From: Alviniconcha marisindica
Taxonomy: Eukaryota > Mollusca > Gastropoda > Provannidae
Direction: 5' to 3'
Assembly: GCA_018857735.1 (NCBI GenBank)
Contig: JABMCL010002768.1
Location: forward strand, 169,501-233,500
DNA length: 64,000 nucleotides
The first letter of the stretch is position 1. Each line of letters opens with the position of its first letter. The notes below the pieces were generated by a model. It saw only the letters and a list, made by a program, of their open reading frames with translations, made no database searches and was not told the DNA's origin. A program made the position numbers and the translations under genes. Below, piece after piece: positions 39,471 through 54,569 of the stretch.

Positions 39471-42400
39471 TGTGTGTGTGTGTGTATGTGTTGTAAGTTT
39501 GTTATTGGTGAGAGTGCCAGCAAATTGTAACATTGTGTGATTAATGTGTTGTAGCATCTGTTGAATTCTTTGTAGGATTGTGGTGATAATGTATGCACTT
39601 AGGGCTCTAATGGAAGATTGGGCACTCTAAATTATTATAATTTATATGCACACACTGTATACAACCATACCACCCAAAATCATTATTTATATAATACATG
39701 AGCTGTTTACTGTACACATTGCAAAAAACAACAACAAAACAAACAAATAATGTAATACACATGCTGTTCACTTTAAACAATCTCCAACAAAATATTAACA
39801 TCATGAACACTCTCTTCGTTGTAAAAGCTCAGCAGCAAATCATCATAAAGTGTGTATGAACACACAATACAAACATTCCAAAACAAAACATCACACCATA
39901 CACTCTGTTCATCATACAAAAACTGTTAACATTTTGTAATATTGCTTGCTACAATACTAGTAGAGTGGAACAGTGCCGGACTTGCGATCAAATGTTTGAG
40001 TCCTGGCAGAAGCAGGAGAATTTTCTTTTCCAGGGTCTACCTTCTAAGCTTACTTTTATTTTGTGTTATCGCAGTAGCATGTAACAGATCTAGGTCATTC
40101 TGCAAAAAATGCAGGTGGTAAGTTACAGCTAAATACACATACACTCTCATATGTGGCTTCGAATTAAGTGACACTATAAACTGGTGTATGGTTGTAAGGT
40201 GTACAGAGAACATGCGCCGAGATGGCCATTCCTATCTGCTGGATTGCCATGTAATACTACTCCTACCTGCTGGATTGCCATGTAACACTACTCCTACCTG
40301 CTGGATTGCCATGTAACACTACTCCTACCTGCTGGAGTGCCATGTAACACTACTCCTACCTGCTGGAGTGCCATGTAACACTACTCCTACCTGCTGGATT
40401 GCCATGTAACACTACTCCTACCTGCTGGATTGCCATGTAACACTACTCCTACCTGCTGGATTGCCATGTAACACTACTCCTACCTGCTGGATTGCCATGT
40501 AACACTACTCCTACCTGCTGGATTGCCATGTAACACTACTCCTACCTGCTGGATTGCCATGTAACACTACTCCTACCTGCTGGAGTGCCATGTAACACTA
40601 CTCCTACCTGCTGGAGTGCCATGTAACACTACTCCTACCTGCTGGAGTGCCATGTAACACTACTCCTACCTGCTGGATTGCCATGTAACACTACTCCTAC
40701 CTGCTGGATTTCAGAATCTTCTGCAGCAGCTCCATACTCATTTCCCTCAACTGGATCTGCAGTGACAACTGCAACAGGGACATTCATCACAGTGACAACT
40801 GCAACAGGGACATTCATTACAGTGACAACTGCAACAGGGACATTCATCACAGTGACAACTGCAACAGGGACATTCATCACAGTGACAACTGCAACAGGGA
40901 CATTCATCACAGTGTCAACTACAACAGGGACATTTATCACAGTGACAACTGCAACAGGGACATTCATTACAGTGACAACTGCATCAGAGACATTCATCAC
41001 AATGACAACTGCAACAGGGACATTCATTACAGTGACAATTGCAACAGGGACATTCATCACAGTGACAACTACAACAGGGACATTCATCACAGTGGCAACT
41101 GCAACAGGGACATTCATCACAGTGGCAACTACAACAGGGACATTCATCACAGTGACAACTACAACAGGGACATTCATCACAATGACAACTACAACAGGGA
41201 CATTCACCACAATGACAACTGCAACAGGGACATTCATTACAGTGACAATTGCAACAGGGACATTCATCACAATGACAACTGCAACAGGGACATTCATTAC
41301 AGTGACAATTGCAACAGGGACATTCATCACAGTGACAACTACAACAGGGACATTTATCACAGTGGCAACTGCAACAGGGACATTCATCACAGTGACAACT
41401 ACAACAGGGGCATTCATCACAGTGACAACTACAACAGGGACATTCATCACAGAGACAACTGCAAATGGATGTTCATGACAGTTACAACTGCAACAGGGAC
41501 ATTCATCACAATAACAATTGCAACAGGGGCATTCTTCACAACGACAACTGCATCAGAGACATTTATGAATGCTGCTGGTTAGTCAAGGAAGAAAACACTC
41601 ATCTAGTTTTACCCCAAGCCAATCTTTCTGAAACAAATTTGTGAATAAAATGTATCTTTTATATTGCAGTCATGTTTTTTATGCAGTGGTAGCCTCCTAA
41701 CTGGAGGCTATGTAATTGTAGTTTGCTGTACATCATGGTCATCTCATATGACAGCTCCTTCCCATCATTATATTCTAAATCATTCAAGTTCTATTCAACT
41801 TCACCTTGCAGCTAAGTCTTCTTTAATTTTCTCATGAAAGTGGACTGCCTTTGGGAATGAGTGGGGGAAAAGCAAAGTAAAGGGGAGTGGGCGGTGGGGG
41901 GGGGGGGGGGGGGGGGGGGGGTAGCAAAGATCAAAGTTGACTGGCCTTAGGAATGGGTGTGGAACCAAAGACCAAATGAGTGCTGACTAACCTGAGGAAT
42001 AAGGTTGAGTTCCAGCCACCTTTCACATGCCAGCACCACATGTTCCTGGTGATACTGAAACAGGAATTGATAATACACACACAAAATTGTAATACAGCAA
42101 CAGGCATATGTATACACAAATAGGCACTGTCAATACCAAAACATACCTTCATAACACAGAAAAAGGCACTGGTAATAAAGAAAGAGGCACTAGCACTGGT
42201 AATACAGAAACACATAGGAATAATGAGAGAGGAATAATCCGGCAGTGAGTGTGAGAGAGGGATAATCTGGCAGTAAGTGTGAGTGTGAGAGGGGAATAAT
42301 CTGGCAGTAAGCGTGTGAGTGTGAGAGAGGGATAATTTGACAGTACATCTGTGATAGTGAGTGTGAGAGAGAGGGATAATTTGGCAGCACATCTGTGATA

Positions 42401-42974
42401 GCGAGTGTGAGACAGGAATAATGTGGTAGTAAGAGTGTGACTGTAAGAGGAATACCTTGGCAGCAGCCAGATGGTAGCGGCAAACAGTGCTGTAGTTGAT
42501 TGACTTGAGCATGATGTTGCCACACCTGTGCACACAGACAAAACAACTCAGTAAACCTTTCAGAAACATTAAACTGATTCACTTATTACATGCATGCAAA
42601 AAACCCACACATCTCCATTTGCCAAAGTCCTGGGCCATACTTTTGCCTTCAGATAAACTATTCACTCAACCTTTCAATCATATTTTACTTAAAACATCAC
42701 CCAGACTTACAATACTTGTACACCATTTCTCCTGCCAAACACAGAAAGATTTCCCCTTTAAAACATAGGTAACCTTTTGCCAACGAGTGAGTGAGTCTTG
42801 CGCCTGCCGGCTGCATTTTTTTGCACTCTCACTATTTGCGTACATTACTGTTGGATTTCATTCTCTGTAAGTTTCAAGTTTGATACTGGTGTGATCATAT
42901 TCTTCTGTAGATTACAACGGTGGTGTTATTTCGTTGATTGTGTACATAATTTGAAGACAATTTCATTTGGAAAA

Positions 42975-43007
<33 letters not shown>

Positions 43008-44194
43008 CAGTGTTTGTGTGCAAGAGGCTTTCTCCATGATTCATGTTCACCGACTCTTGTTTGTTATTGCTGTGGCCGCTGGCCTGGTCAGCCACTTCTC
43101 ACATGTGCATGGACATTCTGTGTTTCTTCATTTGTCCACCAGTTCAAACCCTAACATTGAAAGAAAAATGGATTTGACAGCTCTTGTAACATTATGCAAT
43201 GATTTCATGACTCACGGCACAAAGTTCAAACTATGCCCACTTGTGTATCAACGAATCACCAACCTCGGTATTTTCAGTTGGCCAAAAACCAAACGAGGGA
43301 CCCGGGCAAGACCGTGTTTCTGACTATCATTATCACTTTTTTGCCGACAATTCCAGACTGTACTCATGCCTACCAACTGAACCTGAGTCTGCACTGTGTT
43401 GAGAAACGGTGAATCATGCTGTCGACAGATAAAAATATGGATGACGAAAAACAAACTGAAACTCAATGAGCAAAAAACTGAAGCACTCCTCTGTGGACCA
43501 TCATCTAGAAGAGAAACTGTTCCTGTTGATTGCCTTTCCGTTGGCGAAGCGTCCATTCTGTTCTCCAACGTGGTGAAAACGCTTGGAGTAACTTTGGATG
43601 CTGAGCTTTCTATTGAAAAAAATATCTCATCCGTTGCAAGCAGCATTGCTGTCTGTCTGATTTTGTCAAAGCTTGACTACTACAATATAGCCTTCTGTCA
43701 GGACTGCCCCCCAAAACAGATTAAATGTCTACTGGCAGTGCAAAATGCTACTGCAAGAACCATCATGAAATGCACACAAAAAAATCACGTCACTCCCATT
43801 CTTAGACAGCTTCATTGGCTTCCCATCCAGAAATGGATCTGCCACAAAATTCTCTCTGCCACTTATCGGTCAGTTCATGATAACACCCCCTCTACCTCTC
43901 TGATCTTCTCCAAAAACACAACCCTTCTCGCCTTCTCAGACCAGCATCTAGATCTCTCCTTGATGTTCCCGGGCCCAGGGATTCCAAGACAAAGCGGCAC
44001 GGCCAGTGAGCCTTCTGATATGTCGCTCCCTCCCTCTGGAATGTCCTCCCCGAGAGCATCAAGGAGAAGGACTCCATTCAGTCTTTCAGACCTTTGCTGA
44101 AAACCCCATTTCTTTACCTAGGGATGATAGCCAATGTGATTGTGTACGTGCACTTGCGCTGGTGTGTGTGTTGAGTGAAGTTGATGTTGCCATA

Positions 44195-44252
<58 letters not shown>

Positions 44253-47200
44253 ATGATTAATTTTTCTGTTATCATTATTTGTAACTCTGTATATATTTCT
44301 ACATTTAATTACTAAGTATAGTTCCACTTTTGGGAAAGGGTGGGTGGGTAGGAGCTGTTTGTACTTTTTGGTATGAGTGTCCTTTGGTAGTTTTAGCTTG
44401 CGAGAGCTCACATGTATGCACTGTGTGTATCTGGCACTGTGAACATGCAAGGTTTTGTGGGGAAGTTTTTTTATGCACTATTTATAAATTTCCGTTCATC
44501 ATTCAACTACACACAAAACCATTTCCTCACCAAACACAGATAACAAAGCAAAACTTAAGCACAGAAATGCTTAGATTAAGAGTATATTTGCAACCAAGAA
44601 AGAAAAAAAAGGGGGGGAAAAGGAAGTAAGTTGGTGTTTTACACCCAGTCAACCATTACAGTTATATCAGGGCAATACACATTTTGTCATTACACAATAT
44701 ATATTAAAACTATGTATGTGCTAAAATTGATATATAAATACATATTTTTAAAACCAGACTTAAAACGTGGGCGAAAAATAAACATAACCCAAGTTAATGT
44801 CTGAAACTTTAGATCTTGTTAAAAAGATTGATCTCTTTCAGAAAGTTAAAAATCTTTTCTAATGGTATTTCTTAAAATAATATACGTCAAGATGGAGCTG
44901 TAAAATGGCTCTCTCTTGTTTCCATAAAATCAGAACAAGTAATTAAAATGTGTTCAACAGACAGTCTTTCATTGCACCTGATGCACACTGATGCTTCCTC
45001 CCCCTTCAATAAAAGGAATGGGTGATGAAGGAATGGCCAATGTGCAATCAGGCTATCACTGATTCTTCTTTTCTGTTTGTCCAAGGTCAAACGGTACACT
45101 CTTTCAAAACTGGAAATATAGTTTATTTTCCGGGAACTCATCCCACTCAGACTGCTACAGTTCTAATATACATTTGTTCGCATGAGATTTTAAGTCTGAG
45201 AATGGGATGAGCTCAACCGAGTTGTCACCAATGAGAGAAAATCTGCTTCCAAATTCCCTCTAATGCCCAAGTGGCCGGGAACCCAGATAAAAACAATCTC
45301 CTTCCCATCTCTTGTCAATTCTATATATAATTCTCAAATCTGAACTAAGACTGGGTGATCATACTTTAAGTTAAATAATGACTGTAAAGATAAAAGAGTC
45401 AGATAATATCAAAAACGATTTTCCTCTGGAACTGAGCAGGTGTCCTCCCTCATTTCAAGCAATACATCACATGCCTCACCTACAAGGACAAGACCATCAA
45501 CCTCTGCTACGGAAACCTCCCTGGCGCTTTCACATCCCAACCACTCTCTGGACTCAGCAGGTCAGATCACAACATGGTGCACCTGGTTCCAGCTTACAGA
45601 CAGAAGCTCAAACAACTGAGGTCGCTGACAAAATCTGTGAAAACATGGAGCAAGGAGGACATCAAATCCCTCAACGGCTGTTTCCTGAGCACAGACTGGG
45701 GCATCTTCCACACAGGCACCAGTTCTCCGGATGAGGTGGCTGACGCTGCATCATCCTACATCAACTTCTGCGTTGACAATGTCATCAGATGAAAGACAGT
45801 CAAATCCTACCCCAACAACAAGCCTTGGGTTACGACACAGCTAAAAGACCTTCTGAAAGGGAAGCAACTTGCCTTCAGGAAGGGAGACAAGAAGGGACTA
45901 AAGGCAGCTCAGCATGAGATCGACAAGAAGATAAGGGAAGAGAATCGATGTTACAGGGACAAGCTGGAGAACAACTTCATGGGGAACAATGCCAGGCTGT
46001 ACTGGAGGGGGATCCAGACGATCACAGACTACAAACAACAGCAGAGACCAGTGCAAGCTACTGATGAAGCCAAGTTGGCAGAGGACCTGAATACGTTCTA
46101 CACCTGATTCGACAATACTGACTTCCACATGGAACAAAAATTAGTCACGTTGGAAACCCAAAGCCGTTCGCCACACCCTGTGGAAGTCAGCAAGGAAGAT
46201 GACAGAGAATGCTTCAGGTTATGCATTTTTCAATGCAGACACGTTGAATCTCCTTCTCCTTCTGCCAGACTGGGCATTCTTGAGCCAATGAAGCGTGGGG
46301 ACCATTGCAATTAGAGTACAGCTTGGGTCCCTCATACCGACCTTCATGCTTATCTTTTCCGCACCGACACTTTGCAGCAACTTTGAAACACTGGCTCGTG
46401 TGGCCAAATTTGTTGCAAGTGAAGCAACGCATCCAGTTCGGAACAAGGACACCTTCACCTTTAGATAGCTGACCGTAATCTCCATGGGCATTTCTGGCAT
46501 GTTGAAGGTCAAAAACAGGGGGTTGGTGGGGACCTTCTCAGTATACCTCTTCACCGTCACCCTGAGGACCTCAACTACACCCTGTTCCTGCAGTTCTTTC
46601 TTGATTTCTGCTTCTGTCATTCCAGACAACTCATAGCAGCAGATGACGCCACGTGATGAATTCAATGACTTGTGAATAGAGAGTCCCACGGGTCGATCAA
46701 AAAATCGAGTGGTCTTGAGGAGACCCATCGCCTGCAGTTTCCTAGCATATTCTACCAGGAAAGAGCCATCCCTCAACTGTTTAATACTCTTAAGGGTCCT
46801 GGCTATTGCCTGGAACCCCTTCTGCATTACAAACGGCAACAGTCTGCTGAGTGAGAGGTCGTCACTTGATGATTTCATGACCAGAAACCTCGGCCAGTTT
46901 GCAAATATCTCTCTGAAACATTCCATCTTGGAGTCTGTGTCTGTATCCTGGTTGTCATTGTCCTGTAATCTTTTGTTTTTGTTTTTAGGTGCCATGTTAT
47001 GTTTATTAATGATTCGCTATGCTTTGTCCCCACCTGCCACCAAGTCCAACAAAGGGATGCACACAAGCAAAACTCCAGCAAGCGTGCACCAGGGCTCAAA
47101 ACATAATATACTCAGGTGATAAAAACCCATAAAAGTTTAATTCTATCCCCTGATTGACCCTGAGCCGCTGCCTTCTAATCAAAATTAGGGCAAAGCACAA

Positions 47201-50200
47201 CCAGCCGATTGATTGAGTCGGGCCAACCCAACCACCCATCTAGAAAGAGTCCGGACTAAAGAAGCGTGTTGGACCCTCCGGGTCACCTCAGCCACCAGGA
47301 TCCCATCCTCCCCCGACACGGGATGCAATGCACGGCAAACACACTGGGTCTGAAGACAACCGCAGAGAGCAAGAAGTACTATGTAAAGAAGAGCTGTGAT
47401 GCAGGAGAATGGCCGGTTAGACAGAAATCAGCTGCAAGAAGGGAGCTGAAAACAGGTATCATGGAGAGAGTTTTTTTTAAATGAAATATAGGTGAAAGGG
47501 CTGGTAGACAGAAACTAGACACAAGAAATAGTCCACGGGCCAGGTATCGAAACCCTCCCCCCCGAGGATTTTTGGAGACAATGATTTTTGGATAGCTCAG
47601 TATGTGTCTTTGCAATATCTGCTTGTCTGCAAGATGAACTACTCTGCTTTTAGGGATTATCTGAGATGGTACATAGCAGCTTAATCGCATGTCTTAAAAT
47701 GGGCGTGTCCGTACAAATCCCAAACAACAGGCAGCTATACCATTCTTTGGACCACAAAAATACTGCACATGCTGGTATCAATGGGTAGCACTGCTCTTGC
47801 GGCTGCTGTTGTCTTACCCAGGTATGGTGGCCTGAATTACGCGCGAGGCTTAACAAAGTATTAGAAAAGAAAAAATGTTACATTGCATAATTCTGTACAA
47901 TGCTCATGTAAAAATATTGAAACAAAAGTGCTCCATTTACCACCAAATGTATCATGGTGACTAAGACAGTCACAGAGAATGTTTGATTAACACCTGCATT
48001 AATGGATGACCTCATGGAATAGAATATACTCAAGTTGAAAAGTTAAGCAACATTTTACAAAAATGCACATATGTTCAAACCTCAATAAACTACTTCCATA
48101 AAACAGCTGCAGGTGCTGGCTTATTCACTGGTCTACCTCCATTTAACCTGAAACCTGTTTCACAGTACTCTACACCCAGTGGAAGATAGGCAAGAAACAT
48201 GCCCGATGTGTGTAAAACTTACCAGTTTTGCCTTTGAGTCCGAGTAAAACAGTTTAGGTTTACGAGCCATTAAACTGATGCCACTGGATGACATCTCTGG
48301 TTTGGCTTAATTCAGCATGCAACTGCTGGACAGTTTCGTGTATCAGCTTGCAGTCAGCAAGCTCTTTGCTATTATGCCAAGAATACAGACGAACAGCTAG
48401 GAAATGTCAAAGACATTTACAAAAGTGACTGTCCACACTGTCAATGATTTGACAAATCATTACTTTCTGAAATTGTTATCTGACTTTGATTTAAAAAGAT
48501 TTTTTTTAAATGCATTACTCTCCTTATTTCTTACTGCTTATTATTATAGCTTGAGTGTATTTTTCCCAGCCACAGGTACCAAAGCCGGTGCCATAGAAGG
48601 TTGCCAAACCTGAATGTCCCTTACTTTGAGTGACACTGAATGTCCAGCTTAGTGATATATGTAAGCCTCAAACCTGAAGCCATCAAGATTCTCAAGCTCT
48701 GGGTATTCTTGATAGTCATCTTCCTTTTGTGGCATGAAGAAACAGTCTGTCCAGTATACCTCCCACTTTTCCATTCACAGCATGCAAGCCATGGCCATCT
48801 GCTCAAGGAATAGTACTAGTTGCCTTTACTGTGGAATATCAAGAGTGCTTGAAAGTTGGCCCTTTTGGTGTGCATTATTAATGCATTTCTGCATGGTGGC
48901 ATTGTGATTGTTCAACAAGGATGAGGTGTGTTGACACATTTTGTTGACATCTATCACTTATTTACCTCTACAGAGAAGATGCATGGAATGTTCCAGTTTC
49001 ATAATTTTTCCTTAACGTGGTAATCTCTTTATCTCTAAACGATTCTGCCCATAACATACTGAATGATGTACTGAAAATATATGGTCTTGTTGGAAGCTTG
49101 CTCTTCAATGGTTTTAGTGTCTTTGATGGTTTCCTGGTGTCTGTCATCCTGTCAAATGTAATCTCTCTGACAGGTGGCATGGTAATGTGCTTCTTGAGCA
49201 GCCGAGTCAGTATCTTGCACCTTCATAAGGATGTGCTGATCTTGTTTTCTTTTGGTTGCTTCTTTGACAAAATCCTCAGCTGTTTTTGTCATATATTTGA
49301 CAAACGTTTTCAACATGTTGTTTCCTTGTGATTCAAGTCTTTTCACAAAAAAAGACATCTGTCACTGGGCAACAGCTGCTGATGTATTTGCTGTTCTTGC
49401 TTTTTTGAGGAGCTTACATCGCTCCCTTCTGATGGGTTATTTTGTTTCAAAATTCTGCAGTCATTCATAAAGTAGCACAATGTGTGATTCCCATGCAGAT
49501 TCAGTATATATATACTCATACATTTCATCCACCATATCAGGACTGGACCATTGCACATGTTTAAGTTATTTAGTTCTTGGATTTGTATGTCTCGTCAACC
49601 GCACAAGGTCACCTCAGGACAAATCACAGTCACAGCTTCTTCGTATCAGTTCGAAACGCAAGGAACCCAAACACAAGCAAAAAGCTGGCTCACTGTTCTA
49701 CACAGAACACAATCAATAACAAACATCCCAGCCAAAACAGTCAATATTTAGCACATATCACTATCTACAACTGCCAAAGATACTTCCAGACAGATTCCCT
49801 GTAACGCATTCAGTACAAAGTATACAAGTATGAATCACCTTTTTGAGGCACAGTAACATGTTTTGGTGCCTATTTATATTCTGCAGGCACTCAACACGAG
49901 AACCTGCTTAAATCAATTGACTATGAGCAGTGCGACCTATTTTATTTCGCAGGCTAATGCGAGAATTTGCTTCAGCCTAGACTAACGCAATTGAAAAGTG
50001 TGGAGAGGATTTTGAAAAAATGAAGGTGAATGGACTGGGAAAGTGGAAATTAGGACAAAGAAGAAATTCTGGCACAGACTAAGCATACCTGGCTATATAT
50101 ATATTCTGACCTGCTCCGTGCTTTTATGGGAAAACACATCAGCTCTGGGTTTTTAACAGAGGGGACCTAAATATTTCTGCGTCCGCAGAGCCCAATAACA

Positions 50201-51020
50201 AGGACACATTTAAGACAAAGAGATACGGAAAGCTGCAACATATGACACTGTTCAAACAATACAATAATATATGGAAATGGCCTTTGTTGTCATAATAAAT
50301 GAGCTGCTAACAGACAAGGTCATCACAATTTGGAATTCCATATAGTGCTCATAGTGCATTTATTAGAAACAGCACCACAGCCACAAACAGCAACAGCTCA
50401 CTTGCAGACAACCTGAACTGTGTACTTTGATGGTCAAGGTACCCAGATATTACCATGTGGTCAAATCCAATGGGGGGGGGGGGGGGTATAGGCCGGCTCA
50501 TGGTCTAAAAGGAGTGAAAGGGGTTAAGGGGTTGAGCAGCTTAGTTTAAACAGCCCCGGCATGAGAAGCTGGCTCCATGGGGGCAGAACAAAGAAAAGAA
50601 GAAAACCCTGTTTTTCTTCTGTAAAACCATTTCTAATTTGTTATCAGTATCAATAGTATTATTATTACTAGGAACGTTTCTAACAATGCAATGGCCAACT
50701 GCCACCACTGACCACCGCAGCACAACATGATGTCTTCTTTGGTATTTTTGTGGTCTACTGCAGTTTGGATCAGCACATCCCACCCAATCAGGCACCAATC
50801 GGGACAACAAAAGGTTTGCCCAACCCACCTATACAGCCAGTCATGCCCGCTGACATTGGTAATCACACACACACACACACACACACCTATGCATGCATGC
50901 ATACAGAGGTACACATGCACAGACATGCAAACACACACGCACATACACAAGCCTGCATGCATGTACATACATGTATACATGTACATGCTGGGATACACAC
51001 ATGCACACACAAAAGCGTCT

Positions 51021-51062
<42 letters not shown>

Positions 51063-54000
51063 GAGAGAAAGAGAGAGAACCTACCCTTCCATGAGCTGTT
51101 TAAAGCCCAGAACATCAGCAGCGGCTAAAACCCCTGCCACATCACTCTGATCCACATCCAGGTCATCATGATAAAGGTTTCCCAGGGCGATGGCCATGGC
51201 TACAGAGCGGTGCAAATAATTATACAAACAAGTACTCCCAACATCAAATATGGCTGCATGGAAATGAAAATTTCAATTGCGAATAAAGTGACAGGGAATT
51301 AGTACATGGCAGAAGAAGCTTAAGTGACAGTGAAGTATATGGTAGCTGAGGTTAAAATGACAGAGTATACATGGCAGATAAAATGACAGAGTATACATGG
51401 TAGCTGAGGTTAAAATGACAGTATTATGAGTATATACGGCAGCTGAGGTTAAAATGACAGTATTATGAGTATATACGGCAGCTGAGGTTAAAATTACAGA
51501 GAATACATGGTAGCTGAGGTTAAAATGACAGTATTATGAGTATATACGGCAGCTGAGGTTAAAATGACAGAGTATACATGGTAGCTGAGGTTAAAATGAC
51601 AGAGTATACATGGCAGATGAAGGTTAAAATGATAGGAAGTACATGGCAGATGAAAGTTAAAATAACAGGGACTGAGGGAGGTACATGGCAGATGAGGGTT
51701 AAAATGACAGGTAGGTACATGACAGATAAAGGTTAAAATAACAGGGAGGTACATGGCAGATGAAGGTTAAAATGACAGAGTATACATGGCAGATGAAGGT
51801 TAAAATGATAGGAAGTACATGGCAGATGAAGGTTAAAATAACAGGGAGGGGGTACATGGCAGATGAAGGTTAAAATGACAGGTATACATGGCAGATGAAG
51901 GTTAAAATGATAGGAAGTACATGGCAGATGAAAGTTAAAATAACAGGGACTGAGGGAGGTACATGGCAGATGAAGGTTAAAATGACAGGTAGGTACATGG
52001 CAGATGAAGGTTAAAATAAGGACTAGGGAGGTACATGGCAGATGAAGGTTAAAATGACAGGTAGGTACATGGCAGATGAAGGTTAAAATGATGGGAAAGG
52101 GTACATGGCAGATGAAGGTTAAAATAACAGGGAGGGGGTACATGGCAGATGAAGGTTAAAATGACAGGTAGGTACATGGCAGATGAAGGTTAAAATAACG
52201 GGGAAAGGGGTACATGGCAGATGAAGGTTAAAATGACAGGTAGTACATGGCAGATGAAGGTTAAAATAACAGGGAAGTACATGGCAGATGAAGGTTAAAA
52301 TGACAGAATATACATGGCAGATGAAGGTTAAAATAAATCAGGACATACATGGCAGATGAAGATTAAAATAACAGGGAGGTACATGGCAGATGAAGGTTAA
52401 AATGACAGAGTATACAAGGCAGATGAAGGTTAAAATGATAGGAAGTACATGGCAGATGAAGGTTAAAATAACAGGGACTGAGGGAGGTACATGGCAGATG
52501 AAGGTTAAAATGACAGGTAGGTACATGGCAGATGAAGGTTAAAATAACAGGGAAGTACATGGCAGATGAAGGTTAAAATGATCAGGACATACATGGCAGA
52601 TGAAGATTAAAATAACAGGGAGGTACATGGCAGATGAAGGTTAAAATGACAGGGAAGCACATGACAGCTAGCTGTGACATACATGGCAGATCATGTTAAA
52701 GTGACATGTTAGTACATAGCAGCTGAGGTTAAAGTGACTGAGAAGTACATGGCAGCTGAGGTTAAAGTGACGGAGAAGTACATGGCAGCTGAGTCTAAAA
52801 TGATAGGGAAGTGCATGGACACTGAAGCTGAAACAATGTTTGTCACCTTGCAAAGCAACCCCCCACCCCACCCCCTTGAGTGAACTAGATACTGTGAGTC
52901 ACTGTTACTGGCAACATACTATAAAGACATTCTCACTTTGCACTATGGTTACAAGCTATAGTACATACACAGACCTAGTTTGGTTGCAGATGTATCAGTG
53001 GTACAGAAAATACAGAATGGACTGATTTCAATGAAATTCTGAATTTTGAGTACGTAAGCTGTCACTGTGACCTTGAAGACAGAAACCATTTTTTTTTCCT
53101 CACATCCCACAGTGATGCACCAGTATATCAAGTCTAGTCACAAAATGTTGAGCCGTTCATAACTTCTGGACAAAGCCGGACAGACAGATGGACATGGTGA
53201 TTCCTGTATGTGACAGGACAGTGCATGGCTGATGTTAAAGTGACAGGAACATACAGGGCAGCTGAGGTTAAAGTGACAGGGGTAAGGACAGTACATGGCT
53301 GATGTTAAAGTGACAGGAACATACAGGGCAGCTGAGGTTAAAGTGACAGGGGGTAAGGACAGTCCAGGGCAGCTGATGTTAAAGTGACAGGAACATACAG
53401 GGCAGCTGAGGTTAAAGTGACAGGGGTAAGGACAGTACATGGCTGATGTTAAAGTGACAGGAACATACAGGGCAGCTGAGGTTAAAATGACTGGGGGTAA
53501 GGACAGTACAGGGCAGCTGATGTTAAAGTGACAGGTGGTAAGGACAGTACAGGGCAGCTGATGTTAAAGTGACAGGAACATACAGGGCAGCTGAGGTTAA
53601 AGTGACAGGGGGTAAGGACAGTACAGGGCAGCTGATGTTAAAGTGACAGGAACATACAGGGCAGCTGAGGTTAAAGTGACAGGGGGTAAGGACAGTCCAG
53701 GGCAGCTGATGTTAAAGTGACAGGAACATACAGGGCAGCTGAGGTTAAAGTGACAGGGGGTAAGGACAGTCCAGGGCAGCTGATGTTAAAGTGACAGGAA
53801 CATACAGGGCAGCTGAGGTTAAAGTGACAGGGGGTAAGGACAGTCCAGGGCAGCTGATGTTAAAGTGACAGGAACATACAGGGCAGCTGAGGTTAAAGTG
53901 ACAGGGGGTAAGGACAGTACAGGGCAGCTGATGTTAAAGTGACAGGGAAGTACAGGGCAGCTGAGGTTAAAGTGACAGGGTAGTACAGGGCAGCTGAGGT

Positions 54001-54505
54001 TAAAGTGACAGGGGGTAAGGACAGTACAGGGCTGCTGATGTTAAAGTGACAGGGAAGTACAGGGCAGCTGAGGTTAAGTGACAGGGGGTAAGGACAGTAC
54101 AGGGCAGCTGAGGTTAAAGTGACAGGGGGTAAGGACAGTACAGGGCAGCTGATGTTAAAGTGACAGGGAAGTACAGGGCAGCTGATGTTAAAGTGACAGG
54201 GAAGTGCAGTACAGGGCACCTGATGTTAAAGTGACAACGGATGTTAAAGTATGGGAAGTATGTGGTGGCTGTGGTTAAAATGAAAGGGAAGTACATCGCA
54301 GCTAACTGAGGTTAAAATGATAGACAAGTACACAGCACCTGAATGCAAAAATGACAGGCAAATACAAAGTGAAATGGATGTAAGGGCAATACAAGGCAGC
54401 AGAGGTTAAAGTGACAGGGAAGTAATAATAATAATAAAAAGGATTTTCTAGAGCACCCATCTACTGCACAAGGTGGGAACAAAGGGTTTTTACAGTAACA
54501 CTAAC

Positions 54506-54569
<64 letters not shown>

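Noticed and set aside
40635..41478. Frames of 266 and 271 codons (TGTFITVTTA / MNVPVAVVTV repeats), mucin-like
   Set aside because: Product of a 30-bp acceptor-derived array overlapping a real exon. No signal peptide or unique domain.
46219..46435. C-terminal end (RRRRRFNVSALKNA) of the 258-codon frame as authentic protein
   Set aside because: It is a frameshifted reading. The zinc-knuckle frame alongside (46,214-46,432) is the real continuation of ORF1.
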